Part shown: piece after piece, positions 26,425 to 35,462 of the stretch
How the letters are laid out: every line of letters begins with the position of its first letter
How positions within the stretch are numbered: position 1 is the stretch's first letter
NCBI RefSeq assembly: GCF_002407065.1
Contig: NZ_CP023564.1
Location: 992,001 to 1,056,000 of the forward strand
Length of the DNA: 64,000 bases
Source of the DNA: Brachybacterium ginsengisoli
Lineage (GTDB): Bacteria; Actinomycetota; Actinomycetes; Actinomycetales; Dermabacteraceae
Direction: 5' to 3'
The notes under the pieces: model-generated
Seen by the model: only the letters and a program-made list of their open reading frames with translations
The model's database searches: none
What the model was told of the DNA's origin: nothing
Translations under genes and position numbers: made by a program

Positions 26425-28026
26425 GTGAGCAGCCCAGTCGACAGCATCGCGACACCCCTGGTCCGGGGTGTGCTCGGGGCGCTCTCCGCGCTCGGCATCG
26501 CCCTCGCCGTGGTGGTGGTGCCCGCGCTCGCCGCCCAGGTCGCCGGCTCCGCCTCGACCGCGACCGCCCTGGACGCCATCCTCATCGGCCTGAGCATCCT
26601 GGTGCTCGGCCACGGCGGCGGCATCATGCTCAGCACCGGGGTCATCGACGGTCCCGTCACCGTGACCCCCTTCGGCCTGCTGCTCCTGCTGCTGGTGCTC
26701 TCGGCGCTCTCGATGCGCCGCGTGGGCCGCGCCCTGCGCCCGGTGCGCGACGACGGACTGCTGCGCAGCGGTGCGCTGCGGGACGCCGGCTCGGCCCTGG
26801 GCGCCTACGCGCTGGTGTACGCGATCGGTCTGGCGGTCCTCGCCGGCATCGGGCGCAGCTCGGACGCCTCCCCGGTGGTCACCTCGGCGGTGGTCTCGGG
26901 CCTGATGGTCGCCGTGATCGGCGGCCTGTGCGGCTTGCTGTGGTCGCTGCGGCGGGAGCCGACGGAGACCGTGCCCGGCGTGCGCGTGCTCGGGCTGCTC
27001 CCGGCCCCGTACGGCGACGTCGCCCGCGCCGTGCTGATGGCCGTGATCGGACTGCTCGGCCTCGGCATGGCGCTCCTCGTGGTGATGATGCTGTTCTCCG
27101 TGCCGGCACAGGCGGCTCTCTTCGACAGCCTCCGTCCCGGCATCATCGGCGGTCTCGTGCTCACCCTGGTCCAGCTCGCGCTGCTGCCGCTGGTGGCGGT
27201 GTGGGCGCTGACCGTGCTGCTGGGCGGCACCATCGGGGTCGGCACCTCCACCGGGATCTCTCTGGACGGCGCGGAGACCGGTGTGCTCCCGGCGCTCCCC
27301 CTGCTCGGAGCCCTTCCCGGACCGGGTGACTTCCCCGCGGCGATCTGGCTGCTGATGATCCTCCCGGCCCTCCCCGTCGCGCTCGGAGCGGTGCATCTGG
27401 TGCGGGCGGTCGCCGATCTCGAACGCCGTGAGCGGATCATCGCCTGGGTCGCCTATCCGGCCGCGGTCATCGTCTCCGTGCTGCTCCTGGCGGGCCTCTC
27501 CACGGGCGGGATCGGCGACGGCCGCCTGGTGCACCTCGGGCCGCAGATGAGCACGCTGGCGCTGCCGCTGATCGGCGTGGTGGTGGTGAGCACGGGCATC
27601 GTGCTCGCGGTGCTCGCCTCCCCGCTGGTCCCGTACTCGCGCGGTGCCGTCGGCTCCCTGCGGGCGCGGGTCGAGTCGGCCGAGCGCAGCGAGTCGACCG
27701 GGGAGAGCACCGGACGCTTCGGACGGTCGCGGCGCACCGGTTCCGGCGGTGACGAGGAGGGCGAGGACCACGAGGCGGAGCGGCGTGCGGTGCTGGCGCG
27801 GTTCGCCCGACGGGGATCCGCCGCCTCAGCTGGATCCGCCTCCTCAGCTGTCTCCGCAGCCTCGGCCGGATCGGCATCCTCGGCGACCTCCGCGGACGAG
27901 GCGTCGGAGGCCGACCCCGACGGTGCGCAGGACCCCTCGACGGATCCCGCACCGGAGGCCGAGGGGACGGATCCCGGGAGCAGCTCGCGCCGCCGGTCCT
28001 GGTTCAGCCGCCGAGAAGACCGCTGA
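26425..28026 (+). CDS. DUF6350/PerM-like polytopic membrane protein
   Basis: The 533-residue protein has about nine or ten transmembrane segments over its first 400 residues, including LIGLSILVLGHGGGIMLSTGVI and MLFSVPAQAALFDSLRPGIIGGLVLTLVQLALLPLVAVWALTVLLGGT. The 130-residue tail is charged, then Ala/Ser-rich with near-repeats (GSAASAGSASSAVSAASAGSASSA, given here in part), and ends in a basic RRRSWFSRREDR. Position immediately before purN-purH is the one occupied by PerM in mycobacteria, where it supports cell division during infection. AGGAG lies 7 nt before the GTG. Its last 23 bp overlap a convergent gene. Confidence 0.78.
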   Translation: MSSPVDSIATPLVRGVLGALSALGIALAVVVVPALAAQVAGSASTATALDAILIGLSILVLGHGGGIMLSTGVIDGPVTVTPFGLLLLLLVLSALSMRRVGRALRPVRDDGLLRSGALRDAGSALGAYALVYAIGLAVLAGIGRSSDASPVVTSAVVSGLMVAVIGGLCGLLWSLRREPTETVPGVRVLGLLPAPYGDVARAVLMAVIGLLGLGMALLVVMMLFSVPAQAALFDSLRPGIIGGLVLTLVQLALLPLVAVWALTVLLGGTIGVGTSTGISLDGAETGVLPALPLLGALPGPGDFPAAIWLLMILPALPVALGAVHLVRAVADLERRERIIAWVAYPAAVIVSVLLLAGLSTGGIGDGRLVHLGPQMSTLALPLIGVVVVSTGIVLAVLASPLVPYSRGAVGSLRARVESAERSESTGESTGRFGRSRRTGSGGDEEGEDHEAERRAVLARFARRGSAASAGSASSAVSAASAGSASSATSADEASEADPDGAQDPSTDPAPEAEGTDPGSSSRRRSWFSRREDR

Positions 28027-28420
28027 CCCACTCGGCCATCGAGCCCTTGGCGTCGGCATCGCACTGGATGCGCGCCTGCTCGGTGATCGCCGTCGCACGG
28101 CACTGCTCGAGCTCGGACATCGGCCCGTAGAAGGCGGCGGAGAGCGAGGCGTTGGCGATGATCAGCAGCATCGCCGGGATCCCCAGGAGCGTGCCGAGAA
28201 CCGCCATCGAGTAGCGGCGGTCCCGGATCGCCCGGATGATCAGCAGGATCAGGAGCACCAGGGCGACCAGCCCGGTGACCCCGGAGAACAGCGCGTAGGG
28301 CAGCGGCGAGAGCATCAGGAACCACGAGGCCAGCATCACCAGGGCCAGCGCGCCGGCGAGGCGGCGGGACCGGGGAGCCGGCCGGTCCGTGGAGGGGCCG
28401 GAGGAGGAGTCGCTGTTCAT
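28004..28420 (-). CDS. small membrane protein, function unknown
   Basis: A 138-residue protein with a polar N-terminus and three hydrophobic segments: GALALVMLASWFLMLSPLPYALF, GLVALVLLILLIIRAI and VLGTLLGIPAMLLIIANASL. A short domain with two cysteines (LEQCRATAITEQARIQCDADAKG) follows. I chose ATG 28420 over 28429 because CACAAT ends 7 nt before it. It is wedged antisense between the PerM-like gene and purN. I recognise no family. Confidence 0.68.
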   Translation of the reverse strand: MNSDSSSGPSTDRPAPRSRRLAGALALVMLASWFLMLSPLPYALFSGVTGLVALVLLILLIIRAIRDRRYSMAVLGTLLGIPAMLLIIANASLSAAFYGPMSELEQCRATAITEQARIQCDADAKGSMAEWVSGLLGG

Positions 28421-28427
28421 CGGGTCC

Positions 28428-28433
28428 ATTGTG
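28428..28433 (-). promoter_or_regulatory. leaderless-type -10 for the small membrane protein gene
   Basis: CACAAT on the minus strand, 7 nt before the ATG at 28420. Confidence 0.45.
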
Positions 28434-28479
28434 CCCGCTCCGAGTGGGAACCGCTCGCCCGGCCGCCCGGCGGCGCGGC

Positions 28480-28485
28480 TAGGCT
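28480..28485 (+). promoter_or_regulatory. leaderless-type -10 for purN
   Basis: TAGGCT, 6 nt before the GTG at 28492. Confidence 0.6.
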
Positions 28486-28491
28486 GGCGGA

Positions 28492-29064
28492 GTGACCCGC
28501 CTCCCCATCGTCGTCCTCATCTCCGGCAGCGGCTCGAACCTCGCCGCCCTCCTCACCGCCGCGCGCGCCGCGGACTGCCCCTATGAGGTGGTGGCCGTGA
28601 TCGCCGATCGCGACGCCTCCGGCCTCGCGCACGCCCGGGCCGAGGGCATCCCCACGCAGGTCGTCCGACTCGCCGACCACCCCGACCGGGCCGCCTGGGA
28701 CCGGACGCTCGCCGCGGCCGTGGCCGAGGCACGCCCCGAGCTCGTGGTGCTGGCAGGCTTCATGAAGCTCGTCGGGCCTCCGATGCTGGAGTCCTTCGGC
28801 GGGCGGATCGTCAACACGCATCCCGCCCTGCTGCCCTCCTTCCCGGGCGCCCACGGGGTGCGCGACGCCCTCGCCCACGGCGTGAAGATCACCGGGTGCA
28901 GCGTCATCGAGGTCGACGCCGGCGTGGACACCGGGCGGATCCTCGCCCAGGCGGCGGTCGAGGTCCTCGACGACGACACCGAGGCGAGCCTCCACGAGCG
29001 GATCAAGGCCGTCGAGCAGCCGCTCCTGGTGGACGTCGTGCGGCGTCTCACAGCCGTCTCCTGA
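28492..29064 (+). CDS. purN: phosphoribosylglycinamide formyltransferase PurN
   Basis: The 190-residue enzyme transfers the formyl group of 10-formyl-THF to GAR in purine synthesis. It opens LPIVVLISGSGSNLAALLTA (phosphate loop) and carries VLAGFMKLVGPPMLESFGGRIVNTHPALLPSFPGAHGVRDALAHGVKITGCSVIEVDAGVDTG, including the catalytic Asn-His-Asp set (the NTHPALLP and D in VDAGVDTG). Length matches the family. It starts with GTG in leaderless geometry, and purH follows after a riboswitch with its own -10, so the two can be regulated separately. Confidence 0.95.
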   Translation: MTRLPIVVLISGSGSNLAALLTAARAADCPYEVVAVIADRDASGLAHARAEGIPTQVVRLADHPDRAAWDRTLAAAVAEARPELVVLAGFMKLVGPPMLESFGGRIVNTHPALLPSFPGAHGVRDALAHGVKITGCSVIEVDAGVDTGRILAQAAVEVLDDDTEASLHERIKAVEQPLLVDVVRRLTAVS

Positions 29065-29089
29065 GGCCTGCCCGTCGGCCGCCGCCCGA

Positions 29090-29095
29090 TAGACT
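29090..29095 (+). promoter_or_regulatory. -10 element of the riboswitch-purH transcript
   Basis: TAGACT, placing the transcription start near 29101-29103, right at the 5' edge of the riboswitch. No clear -35. Confidence 0.5.
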
Positions 29096-29097
29096 GG

Positions 29098-29175
29098 ACC
29101 CACACGACTGGCGAAGGTGGGGGACCACCGGGGAGTGACGACTGCGAGCATCGACCGCCTGGGTGCCCGCCGCAT
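29098..29175 (+). ncRNA. ZTP/ZMP riboswitch (pfl motif) controlling purH
   Basis: The segment contains the conserved blocks of the pfl/ZTP aptamer in order: CGACTGGCGA at 29104-29113, a GGTGG...CCACC helix, CCGGGGAG at 29128-29135 and CCGCCTGGG at 29155-29163. The ligand is the AICAR derivative ZTP (or ZMP), which accumulates when 10-formyl-THF is short. It lies directly ahead of purH, whose enzyme consumes AICAR with 10-formyl-THF, as expected for this class. No strong terminator hairpin lies between the aptamer and the GGAG at 29191, so control is probably translational. Confidence 0.88.
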
Positions 29176-29202
29176 CAGCAGATCCGACAAGGAGCACGCC
29201 AC

Positions 29203-30876
29203 GTGAGCACCGCAGAACGCCGCCCCATCCGCCGAGCCCTCCTCTCCGTCTTCGACAAGACCGGCATCGTCGACCTCGCCCGCGCCCTCGTCGAGAACGG
29301 CGCCGAGATCGTCTCCACCGGGTCCACCGGGAGCACCCTCCGCGAGGCCGGGATCCCGGTCACCGATGTCGAGACGGTCACCGGCTTCCCCGAGATGCTC
29401 GACGGCCGCGTCAAGACCCTCCACCCCCGCATCCACGGCGGGATCCTCGCCGACCAGCGCCTCGCCTCCCACCAGGAGCAGCTGAAGGCCCACCAGATCG
29501 ATCCCTTCGACCTGGTGGTCGTGAACCTCTATCCCTTCACCGAGACCGTCGCCGCCGGCGGCAGCTTCGACGAGATCATCGAGAAGATCGACGTGGGCGG
29601 CCCCACCATGGTGCGCGCGGCCGCGAAGAACTTCGCCGCCCTCGCCGTGGTGGTCGACCCCGAGGGCTACCCGATCGCGGCCGAGGCCGCCGCCGAGGGA
29701 GGCTTCACCCTCGACGAGCGCCAACAGCTCGCCACCATCGCCTTCACCCGCACCGCCGAGTACGACGACGCGATCAGCGACTGGATGATCGAGCAGCTCG
29801 AGAACTCCGCCGACGCCGAGGAGACCGAGGGCGGCGAGGTCGAGGACGATGAGCTCGCCGGCGAGGCGGAGGTCAGCGTCCTGGACCTCTCCGACGCCGA
29901 CGCCGCCGAGATCGGCATCACCGCGACCCTCCGCTACGGCGAGAACCCGCACCAGCGGGCCCGTCTGGCCGTGACCGACGAGAACGCCCCCGGCCTCGCC
30001 GGCGCCGAGCAGCTCGGCGGCAAGGCGATGAGCTACAACAACTACATCGACGCCGACGCCGCCGTGCGCGCCGCCCACGACCACTCCGGTCCCGCGGTCG
30101 CCGTGGTCAAGCACAACAACCCCTGCGGCGTCGCCGTGGCCGGCGAGGACGAGGACATCGCCCTCGCCCACGTGCGCGCCCACGGCACCGACCCGCTCTC
30201 CGCCTACGGCGGCGTCATCGCCTCCAACCGGACCGTCACCCTGGCGATGGCCCAGCAGGTCAAGCCGATCTTCACCGAGGTCATCCTGGCCCCGGAGTAC
30301 GAGGACGAGGCGCTCGAGCTGCTGCGCACCAAGAAGAACCTGCGGATCCTGCGCCTGGCCGGCGAGTACTCCCGTGGCGTCGAGATGCGGGAGATCTGGG
30401 GCGGGATGCTGCTCCAGGACGCCGACGTCATCGACGCCGAGGGCGACGACCCCTCGCAGTGGACGCTCGCCGCGGGGGAGGCCGCCGACGAGGCCACCCT
30501 CGCCGATCTCGCCTTCGCCTGGCGCTCGATCCGCGCGGTGAAGTCCAACGCGATCCTGCTGGCCACGGACTCCGCCGCCGTCGGCATCGGGATGGGCCAG
30601 GTCAACCGCCTGGACTCCTGCCGTCTGGCGGTCGAGCGGGCGAACACCCTCGGAGCCCACGCCGAGGGCGAGCAGGCCCCGGAGCGCGCCCGCGGGGCGG
30701 TCGCGGCCTCGGATGCGTTCTTCCCCTTCGCGGACGGCGCGCAGATCCTCATCGATGCCGGGGTGCGGGCGATCGTCCAGCCCGGCGGCTCGATCCGTGA
30801 CGAGGAGGTCCTCGAGGCGTGCCGCGCCGCGGGCGTGACCATGTACCTCACCGGGACCCGGCACTTCGCCCACTGA
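29203..30876 (+). CDS. purH: bifunctional AICAR formyltransferase/IMP cyclohydrolase PurH
   Basis: The 557-residue protein performs the last two steps of IMP synthesis. The N-terminal MGS-like cyclohydrolase domain starts [37 protein letters not shown]. The C-terminal formyltransferase domain has [12 protein letters not shown] with the catalytic Lys-His pair, [15 protein letters not shown] and the final [10 protein letters not shown] ... [12 protein letters not shown]. An acidic linker of about 20 residues ([20 protein letters not shown]) between the domains is longer than usual. GGAG lies 8 nt before the GTG, downstream of the ZTP aptamer. Confidence 0.96.
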   Translation: MSTAERRPIRRALLSVFDKTGIVDLARALVENGAEIVSTGSTGSTLREAGIPVTDVETVTGFPEMLDGRVKTLHPRIHGGILADQRLASHQEQLKAHQIDPFDLVVVNLYPFTETVAAGGSFDEIIEKIDVGGPTMVRAAAKNFAALAVVVDPEGYPIAAEAAAEGGFTLDERQQLATIAFTRTAEYDDAISDWMIEQLENSADAEETEGGEVEDDELAGEAEVSVLDLSDADAAEIGITATLRYGENPHQRARLAVTDENAPGLAGAEQLGGKAMSYNNYIDADAAVRAAHDHSGPAVAVVKHNNPCGVAVAGEDEDIALAHVRAHGTDPLSAYGGVIASNRTVTLAMAQQVKPIFTEVILAPEYEDEALELLRTKKNLRILRLAGEYSRGVEMREIWGGMLLQDADVIDAEGDDPSQWTLAAGEAADEATLADLAFAWRSIRAVKSNAILLATDSAAVGIGMGQVNRLDSCRLAVERANTLGAHAEGEQAPERARGAVAASDAFFPFADGAQILIDAGVRAIVQPGGSIRDEEVLEACRAAGVTMYLTGTRHFAH

Positions 30877-30903
30877 GGCGACCCTCCCGACCCACCGGTC
30901 GGT

Positions 30904-30936
30904 GCGCCCCGTCCCGCAGGCTGCGGGGCGGGGCGC
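30904..30936 (+). terminator. terminator of purH
   Basis: A 15-bp stem with one U.G wobble and a 3-nt loop, 27 nt after the stop. Confidence 0.8.
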
Positions 30937-31031
30937 GCCGTCTCCGCCGCGACGGCGACCGCGCTGTTCACCGTCCGGACATCCAGGGCCTCTAGAGTTG
31001 GTCCCATACCCCAGCGTGTGAAGGAGCGAGC

Positions 31032-31937
31032 GTGAAGATCCCCGACAACCAGAGCCTGCGCGAGTACATCGAGCATCTGCGGGAAGAGGGTTACTCGGTC
31101 CAGGACGGTCACACGCCCGACCCCGACCTCATCGACCCCCAGGGCAACCCGGTCTACACCTGGCAGGAGGGCTACCCGTACGAGACCCGCATGGACCGGG
31201 ACGAGTACGAGCTCGAGAAGTACAAGCTCCAGGTGGAGCTGCTGAAGTACCAGTACTGGCTCGAGGACAACGACCAGAAGTCGATCGTCATCTTCGAGGG
31301 GCGGGACGCGGCCGGCAAGGGCGGCACCATCAAGCGCTTCACCGAGCACCTCAACCCCCGCACCGCCCGTGTGGTGGCCCTGAACAAGCCCAGCGACCGC
31401 GAGCGCGGGCAGTGGTACTTCCAGCGCTACATCCAGCACCTGCCCACCGAGGGCGAGATGGTGCTCTTCGACCGCTCCTGGTACAACCGCGCCGGAGTCG
31501 AGCGCGTGATGGGCTTCGCGACGCCCGAGCAGTACGAGACCTTCATGAACCAGGTGCCCTACTTCGAGCGGATGCTCGTGGACTCCGGCATCTTCGTCAC
31601 CAAGTTCTGGTTCTCGGTCTCCCAGAAGGAGCAGCGCACCCGCTTCGCGATCCGCCAGCTGGATCCGGTGCGCCGTTGGAAGCTCTCCCCGATGGACCTC
31701 GAGTCCCTGGATCGCTGGGAGGCGTACACGCAGGCCAAGGAGGAGATGTTCCGCCGCACGGACAAGAAGTACGCACCGTGGACGATCATCCGCTCCAACG
31801 ACAAGAAGCGCGCTCGGCTCAACGCGATGCGCTACTTCCTCTCCCAGTTCGAGTACGACGGCAAGGACCACGAGGTCGTCGGCGTGCCCGATCCCAAGCT
31901 CGTCATGCGCGGCAAGATGGAGGAGGCCGACGAGTGA
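31032..31937 (+). CDS. ppk2: polyphosphate kinase 2
   Basis: The 301-residue protein is a single-domain PPK2. Walker A is FEGRDAAGKGGTIKRF (about residues 88-103), Walker B/lid FDRSWYNRAGVERVMGF (about 150-166), and the conserved SVSQKEQRTRF and W(K)LSPMDLESLDRW follow. PPK2 enzymes use polyphosphate to phosphorylate nucleoside mono- or diphosphates; this length and motif set fits class I (NDP-phosphorylating), though class cannot be certain by eye. AAGGAG lies 5 nt before the GTG. A hairpin follows at once. Confidence 0.93.
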   Translation: MKIPDNQSLREYIEHLREEGYSVQDGHTPDPDLIDPQGNPVYTWQEGYPYETRMDRDEYELEKYKLQVELLKYQYWLEDNDQKSIVIFEGRDAAGKGGTIKRFTEHLNPRTARVVALNKPSDRERGQWYFQRYIQHLPTEGEMVLFDRSWYNRAGVERVMGFATPEQYETFMNQVPYFERMLVDSGIFVTKFWFSVSQKEQRTRFAIRQLDPVRRWKLSPMDLESLDRWEAYTQAKEEMFRRTDKKYAPWTIIRSNDKKRARLNAMRYFLSQFEYDGKDHEVVGVPDPKLVMRGKMEEADE

Positions 31938-31944
31938 GCCGCGA

Positions 31945-31971
31945 TGACGCCCCGCGCGGCGCGGGGCGTCA
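31945..31971. terminator. bidirectional terminator between ppk2 and aspA
   Basis: A perfect 11-bp stem (TGACGCCCCGC) with a 5-nt GCGGC loop between convergent stops. Confidence 0.8.
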
Positions 31972-31981
31972 CCGCGTCGGC

Positions 31982-33490
31982 TCAGCCCTGTGAGTCCTCG
32001 GGCAGGCGAGTGATCTCCCCGGAGTCGAGCTGATCGTCGGGCAGGACCGCCATCGTGCCCGTGGGCGTCGAGCGGTGAGGGCTGGTCATCGCGGCGGGGG
32101 AGAGCAGCACCTTCAGGCGTGCCTCGTCCAGCAGGCCCCGCTCGAGCACCAGCTCGGCGACCGGGCGGCCCGTCTTCAGAGCGGTGGCGGCGACGTCCGT
32201 CGCCGGGCCGTAGCCGATCACCGGCACCAGGGCCGTGACCACGCCGATCGACCGGCGCAGGTCCTCCTCGAGCACGTCCTCGTTGACCGTGATCCCGGCG
32301 ATGCAGCGATCGGCCAGCGTGTTCATCGCACGGGTCATGATGCGCGTGGACTCGAGGATGTTGAAGCAGATCACCGGCTCGAAGGCGTTCAGCTGCAGCT
32401 GCCCGCCCTCCGCGGCGAAGGCGACCGTGAGGTCGTTGCCGATCACCTCGAAGGCGACCTGGTTGACCACCTCCGGGATCACCGGGTTCACCTTGCCCGG
32501 CATGATCGAGCTGCCCGGCTGGACCGCCGGGAGGTTCAGCTCGTGGAAGCCGGCTCGCGGCCCGGAGGACAGCAGGCGGAGGTCGTTGCAGATCTTGGAG
32601 ATCTTCACCGCGATGCGGCGCAGGATCCCGGAGAAGGTCACGAAGGCGCCGGTGTCGCTCGTGGCCTCGACGAGGTCGGCCGCGACCATGAAGTCGATGC
32701 CCGTGAGCGCGGAGAGCTCCTCGGTGGCCCGCTGCGCGTACCGCGGGTCGGTGGTGATGCCGGTGCCGATCGCCGTGGCACCCAGGTTGATCTCCTGGAA
32801 TGCCGAGGCGGTGCGGCTGAGGCGCTCCACGTCCTCCTCGATGGTGGTGGCCCAGGCGTTGAACTCCTGGCCGACCGTCATGGGGACCGCGTCCTGCATC
32901 TGGGTGCGGCCCATCTTCAGCACCTGCGAGTACTCGGCGCCCTTGGCGCGCAGCGTGGTGATCAGGTGATCCATCGACTCCACCAGAGCCGGGAAGGTCA
33001 GCAGGATCGCCAGACGCACGGCGGTGGGGTACACGTCGTTGGTGGACTGGGCCAGGTTGACGTGGTTGTTGGGGTGCAGGTGCTGGTACTCGCCCTTGGA
33101 ATGGCCGAGGATCTCGAGCGCGCGGTTGGCGATCACCTCGTTGGCATTCATGTTGGTGCTGGTCCCGGCGCCGCCCTGGATCATGTCCACCACGAAGTTC
33201 TCGTGCAGGGAGCCGCCGACGATCTCCTGGCACGCCTCCTCGATGGCGGCCGCGCGCTCCTCGTCGAGGGTGCCCAGGCCGCGGTTGGCGCGAGCGGTGG
33301 CCCGCTTCACCTGGGCCAGCGCCTCGATCAGGCGGGGGAAGTGGCTCAGCGGGACATCGGTGATGTGGAAGTTCTCCTGCGCTCGCAGGGTCTGCACACC
33401 GTAGTAGGCGTCGGCGGGGACCTCTCGATCGCCGAGCAGATCATGCTCCGTGCGAGTGGTGAGGTCTGGCGTCGAACCGGGGCTGGTCAT
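31982..33490 (-). CDS. aspA: aspartate ammonia-lyase
   Basis: The 502-residue fumarase/aspartase-superfamily enzyme interconverts aspartate with fumarate and ammonia. The signature loop GSSIMPGKVNPVIPE is at about residues 322-336. GAGTSTNMNANEVIANRA and HPNNHVNLAQSTNDVYPTAVRLA are the other conserved blocks; the aspartase-type opening TEHDLLGDREVPADAYYGVQTLRAQENF distinguishes it from fumarase. A C-terminal tail of about 30 residues (SPHRSTPTGTMAVLPDDQ...) extends past the usual end. ATG at 33490 has GGAGGA upstream; the longer frame above it is not protein-like. Confidence 0.93.
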   Translation of the reverse strand: MTSPGSTPDLTTRTEHDLLGDREVPADAYYGVQTLRAQENFHITDVPLSHFPRLIEALAQVKRATARANRGLGTLDEERAAAIEEACQEIVGGSLHENFVVDMIQGGAGTSTNMNANEVIANRALEILGHSKGEYQHLHPNNHVNLAQSTNDVYPTAVRLAILLTFPALVESMDHLITTLRAKGAEYSQVLKMGRTQMQDAVPMTVGQEFNAWATTIEEDVERLSRTASAFQEINLGATAIGTGITTDPRYAQRATEELSALTGIDFMVAADLVEATSDTGAFVTFSGILRRIAVKISKICNDLRLLSSGPRAGFHELNLPAVQPGSSIMPGKVNPVIPEVVNQVAFEVIGNDLTVAFAAEGGQLQLNAFEPVICFNILESTRIMTRAMNTLADRCIAGITVNEDVLEEDLRRSIGVVTALVPVIGYGPATDVAATALKTGRPVAELVLERGLLDEARLKVLLSPAAMTSPHRSTPTGTMAVLPDDQLDSGEITRLPEDSQG

Positions 33491-33576
33491 GTGAAGGAGT
33501 CCTCCAGGTCGCTCGGTGGTCGACGGCGCTGCCGACCACGGCCAGCCTAACGGGAGAGTGCCGGGTGGATGCCCCG

Positions 33577-33582
33577 TACGAT
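33577..33582 (+). promoter_or_regulatory. leaderless-type -10 for the DUF3017 gene
   Basis: TACGAT, 6 nt before the GTG at 33589; it decides this start over ATG 33565. Confidence 0.6.
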
Positions 33583-33588
33583 GGGCGC

Positions 33589-33879
33589 GTGCCGCAGCGA
33601 TCCTCACCCTTCAGCCTGTCCGCGGCCCTGCGACGCCAGGCGGTGCTCGTCGTCGCCCTCTGCGCCCTCGCGGCCGTCGTCGTGGTCGGCGTGCTGGTCT
33701 CCGCCTCGCTGGCCGGAGCGATGCTGGCCGGGCTGCTCGGCGTCCTGGCGATCCTGCGGGCGGTGCTCCCGGTGCGGACCGTCGGTGCCCTGGCCGTCCG
33801 GTCGCGCGGGCTCGACGTCGCGGTGCTGGTGCTGCTCGCCGTCGCCCTCGGCGTGCTCTCCTCCTCGCCCAACCTCTGA
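33589..33879 (+). CDS. DUF3017 small membrane protein
   Basis: A 96-residue protein with three hydrophobic segments (AVLVVALCALAAVVVVGVLVSA, AMLAGLLGVLAILRAVLP and LDVAVLVLLAVALGVLSSS) and the RAVLPxRTVGALAVRSRGLDV stretch typical of DUF3017. The family is restricted to actinobacteria and uncharacterised. I take the GTG at 33589 as start because of the hexamer 6 nt upstream. It lies between aspA (divergent) and the exporter gene. Confidence 0.8.
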   Translation: MPQRSSPFSLSAALRRQAVLVVALCALAAVVVVGVLVSASLAGAMLAGLLGVLAILRAVLPVRTVGALAVRSRGLDVAVLVLLAVALGVLSSSPNL

Positions 33880-33955
33880 GGCGCCCGAGCGCCGACGGGT
33901 CGGACTGTGAACCACCCGGCACGGCGCGGGGTGCGACGGCGGGGGACCGATATGG

Positions 33956-33961
33956 CACGAT
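33956..33961 (+). promoter_or_regulatory. leaderless-type -10 for the threonine/serine exporter
   Basis: CACGAT, 6 nt before the GTG at 33968. Confidence 0.5.
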
Positions 33962-33967
33962 CGATCC

Positions 33968-35458
33968 GTGCCCACCGATTCCGCCCGGCTCCACGCCGTC
34001 TTCGACCTCGCCATGAGGATCGGCGAGGGCCTGCTGACCAATGGCGCGGCCGCCTCGGAGGTCACCGCGACCGTGCTGCGGGTGACCAGCTCCTCCGGTC
34101 TGCGCAACGTCTCGGTCCAGGTCACCTTCAACGAGGTGACGATCTCCTACCTCGCGGACGAGTCCTCGACCCCCTTCACCAGGGTGCGCTCGGCGAGCGC
34201 GCGGGTGCAGGACTTCGCCCGCCTGGCGGCCTTCGAGGACATCTCCCACGGCTACCTCTCCGGCGATCTGCCGCTCGAGGAGGCGCGCCGCCAGGCCTCG
34301 GCGATCCCGCAGCGTCAGCCCCTCTACCGCATCCCGCTCGTGGTCTCGGGCTTCGCCGTGATGGGCGGTGCCGCAGCCCTCTTCTTCGGTGCGGGCAGCC
34401 TGGTGGTCATCGCCGCGACCCTCGCCGCCGGACTGCTGATCGCCCTCGGCGAGCTGCTGGCCCGCTGGAACATCCCGCCCTTCTACGGCCAGGCCCTGGG
34501 CGGCTTCATCGCCGTCGGCGCCGCGGCGATCGTCGCCCTCCTCGACTCCAGCCAGAGCCCGTCGATCGTGGTCGTCTCCTGCATCATCGTGCAGCTGGCG
34601 GGCCTCTCCTCGATCAGCGCTGTGCAGGATGCCGTCACGGGCTGGTACATCACGGCGGCCGGGCGCATGCTCGAGACCCTCATGCTCACCGTCGGCATCG
34701 TCGCCGGCGTGCGCCTCGGGCTCCTGCTGGCCGACCTGGTCGGGGCCGACGTCTCCGTGAGCGCCGGGATGCCGCTGACCTTCACCACGGCGGTGGTGGT
34801 CGTCATCTCCGGCCTCGGCATGGGGCTGGGCTACGGGGTCGGCACCCAGGTCCCCGCCCGGCTGCTGCTGGCCGGTGCGCTCGTCGCCTCGGGCTCCGGC
34901 ATCATCGCCCATCTGCTGAGCAGCGCCTTCCTGGATCGCACGGTCGCCGTCGCCATCGCCGCCTTCGCGGCCGGCCTGGTCGCGACCGCGCTCGGCGACC
35001 GGATGCGGGCACCGTCCCTCGCGTTCGTGATGTCCGGAGTCATCCCGCTCGTCCCCGGCAGCCGCATCTACCAGGGGCTCCTGGGCCTCGAGGAGGATCT
35101 CAGCGCCGGTGTCGCCGAGCTGATCGGCGCGGCCGAGGTGGCGGTGGCGATCGCCGCCGGCGTGGTGCTGGGACAGCTGCTCGCCTCCCGTCTGATGCCG
35201 TACTTCCGTCGCAGCGGCATCGCCTACACGCCGGCCATCTCCTCGCCGTTCACCACGCTGCGACGCCGCCGGCTCTCGCTGGGGTCGCGCCGGATGCGGC
35301 GCCGTCACGGCGCTGCGGTGATCGAGCCGTCTACGATGACCGGAGAGATGACAGCGCTGTCCTCGACGATGTTCGATGATCTCTCGTTCCTCGAGGACCT
35401 CGAGCCGCCCTCGGACCTCGAGGACGGCACGGGCCGGCGCCCCGACCGCGAGGAGTGA
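33968..35458 (+). CDS. threonine/serine exporter family protein (ThrE-like, fused two-part form)
   Basis: The 496-residue protein joins a ThrE N-terminal (DUF1212) part and a ThrE_2 (DUF3815) part in one chain, as in Corynebacterium ThrE. The cytosolic start FDLAMRIGEGLLTNGAAASEVTATVLRVTSSSGL is typical. About ten transmembrane helices follow from IPLVVSGFAVMGGAAALFFG to VAIAAGVVLGQLLASRL, with the conserved MSGVIPLVPGSRIYQGL. The C-terminal 75 residues are charged and soluble. The lactonase-like gene follows after 4 nt, implying co-transcription. Confidence 0.88.
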   Translation: MPTDSARLHAVFDLAMRIGEGLLTNGAAASEVTATVLRVTSSSGLRNVSVQVTFNEVTISYLADESSTPFTRVRSASARVQDFARLAAFEDISHGYLSGDLPLEEARRQASAIPQRQPLYRIPLVVSGFAVMGGAAALFFGAGSLVVIAATLAAGLLIALGELLARWNIPPFYGQALGGFIAVGAAAIVALLDSSQSPSIVVVSCIIVQLAGLSSISAVQDAVTGWYITAAGRMLETLMLTVGIVAGVRLGLLLADLVGADVSVSAGMPLTFTTAVVVVISGLGMGLGYGVGTQVPARLLLAGALVASGSGIIAHLLSSAFLDRTVAVAIAAFAAGLVATALGDRMRAPSLAFVMSGVIPLVPGSRIYQGLLGLEEDLSAGVAELIGAAEVAVAIAAGVVLGQLLASRLMPYFRRSGIAYTPAISSPFTTLRRRRLSLGSRRMRRRHGAAVIEPSTMTGEMTALSSTMFDDLSFLEDLEPPSDLEDGTGRRPDREE

Positions 35459-35462
35459 CCTT

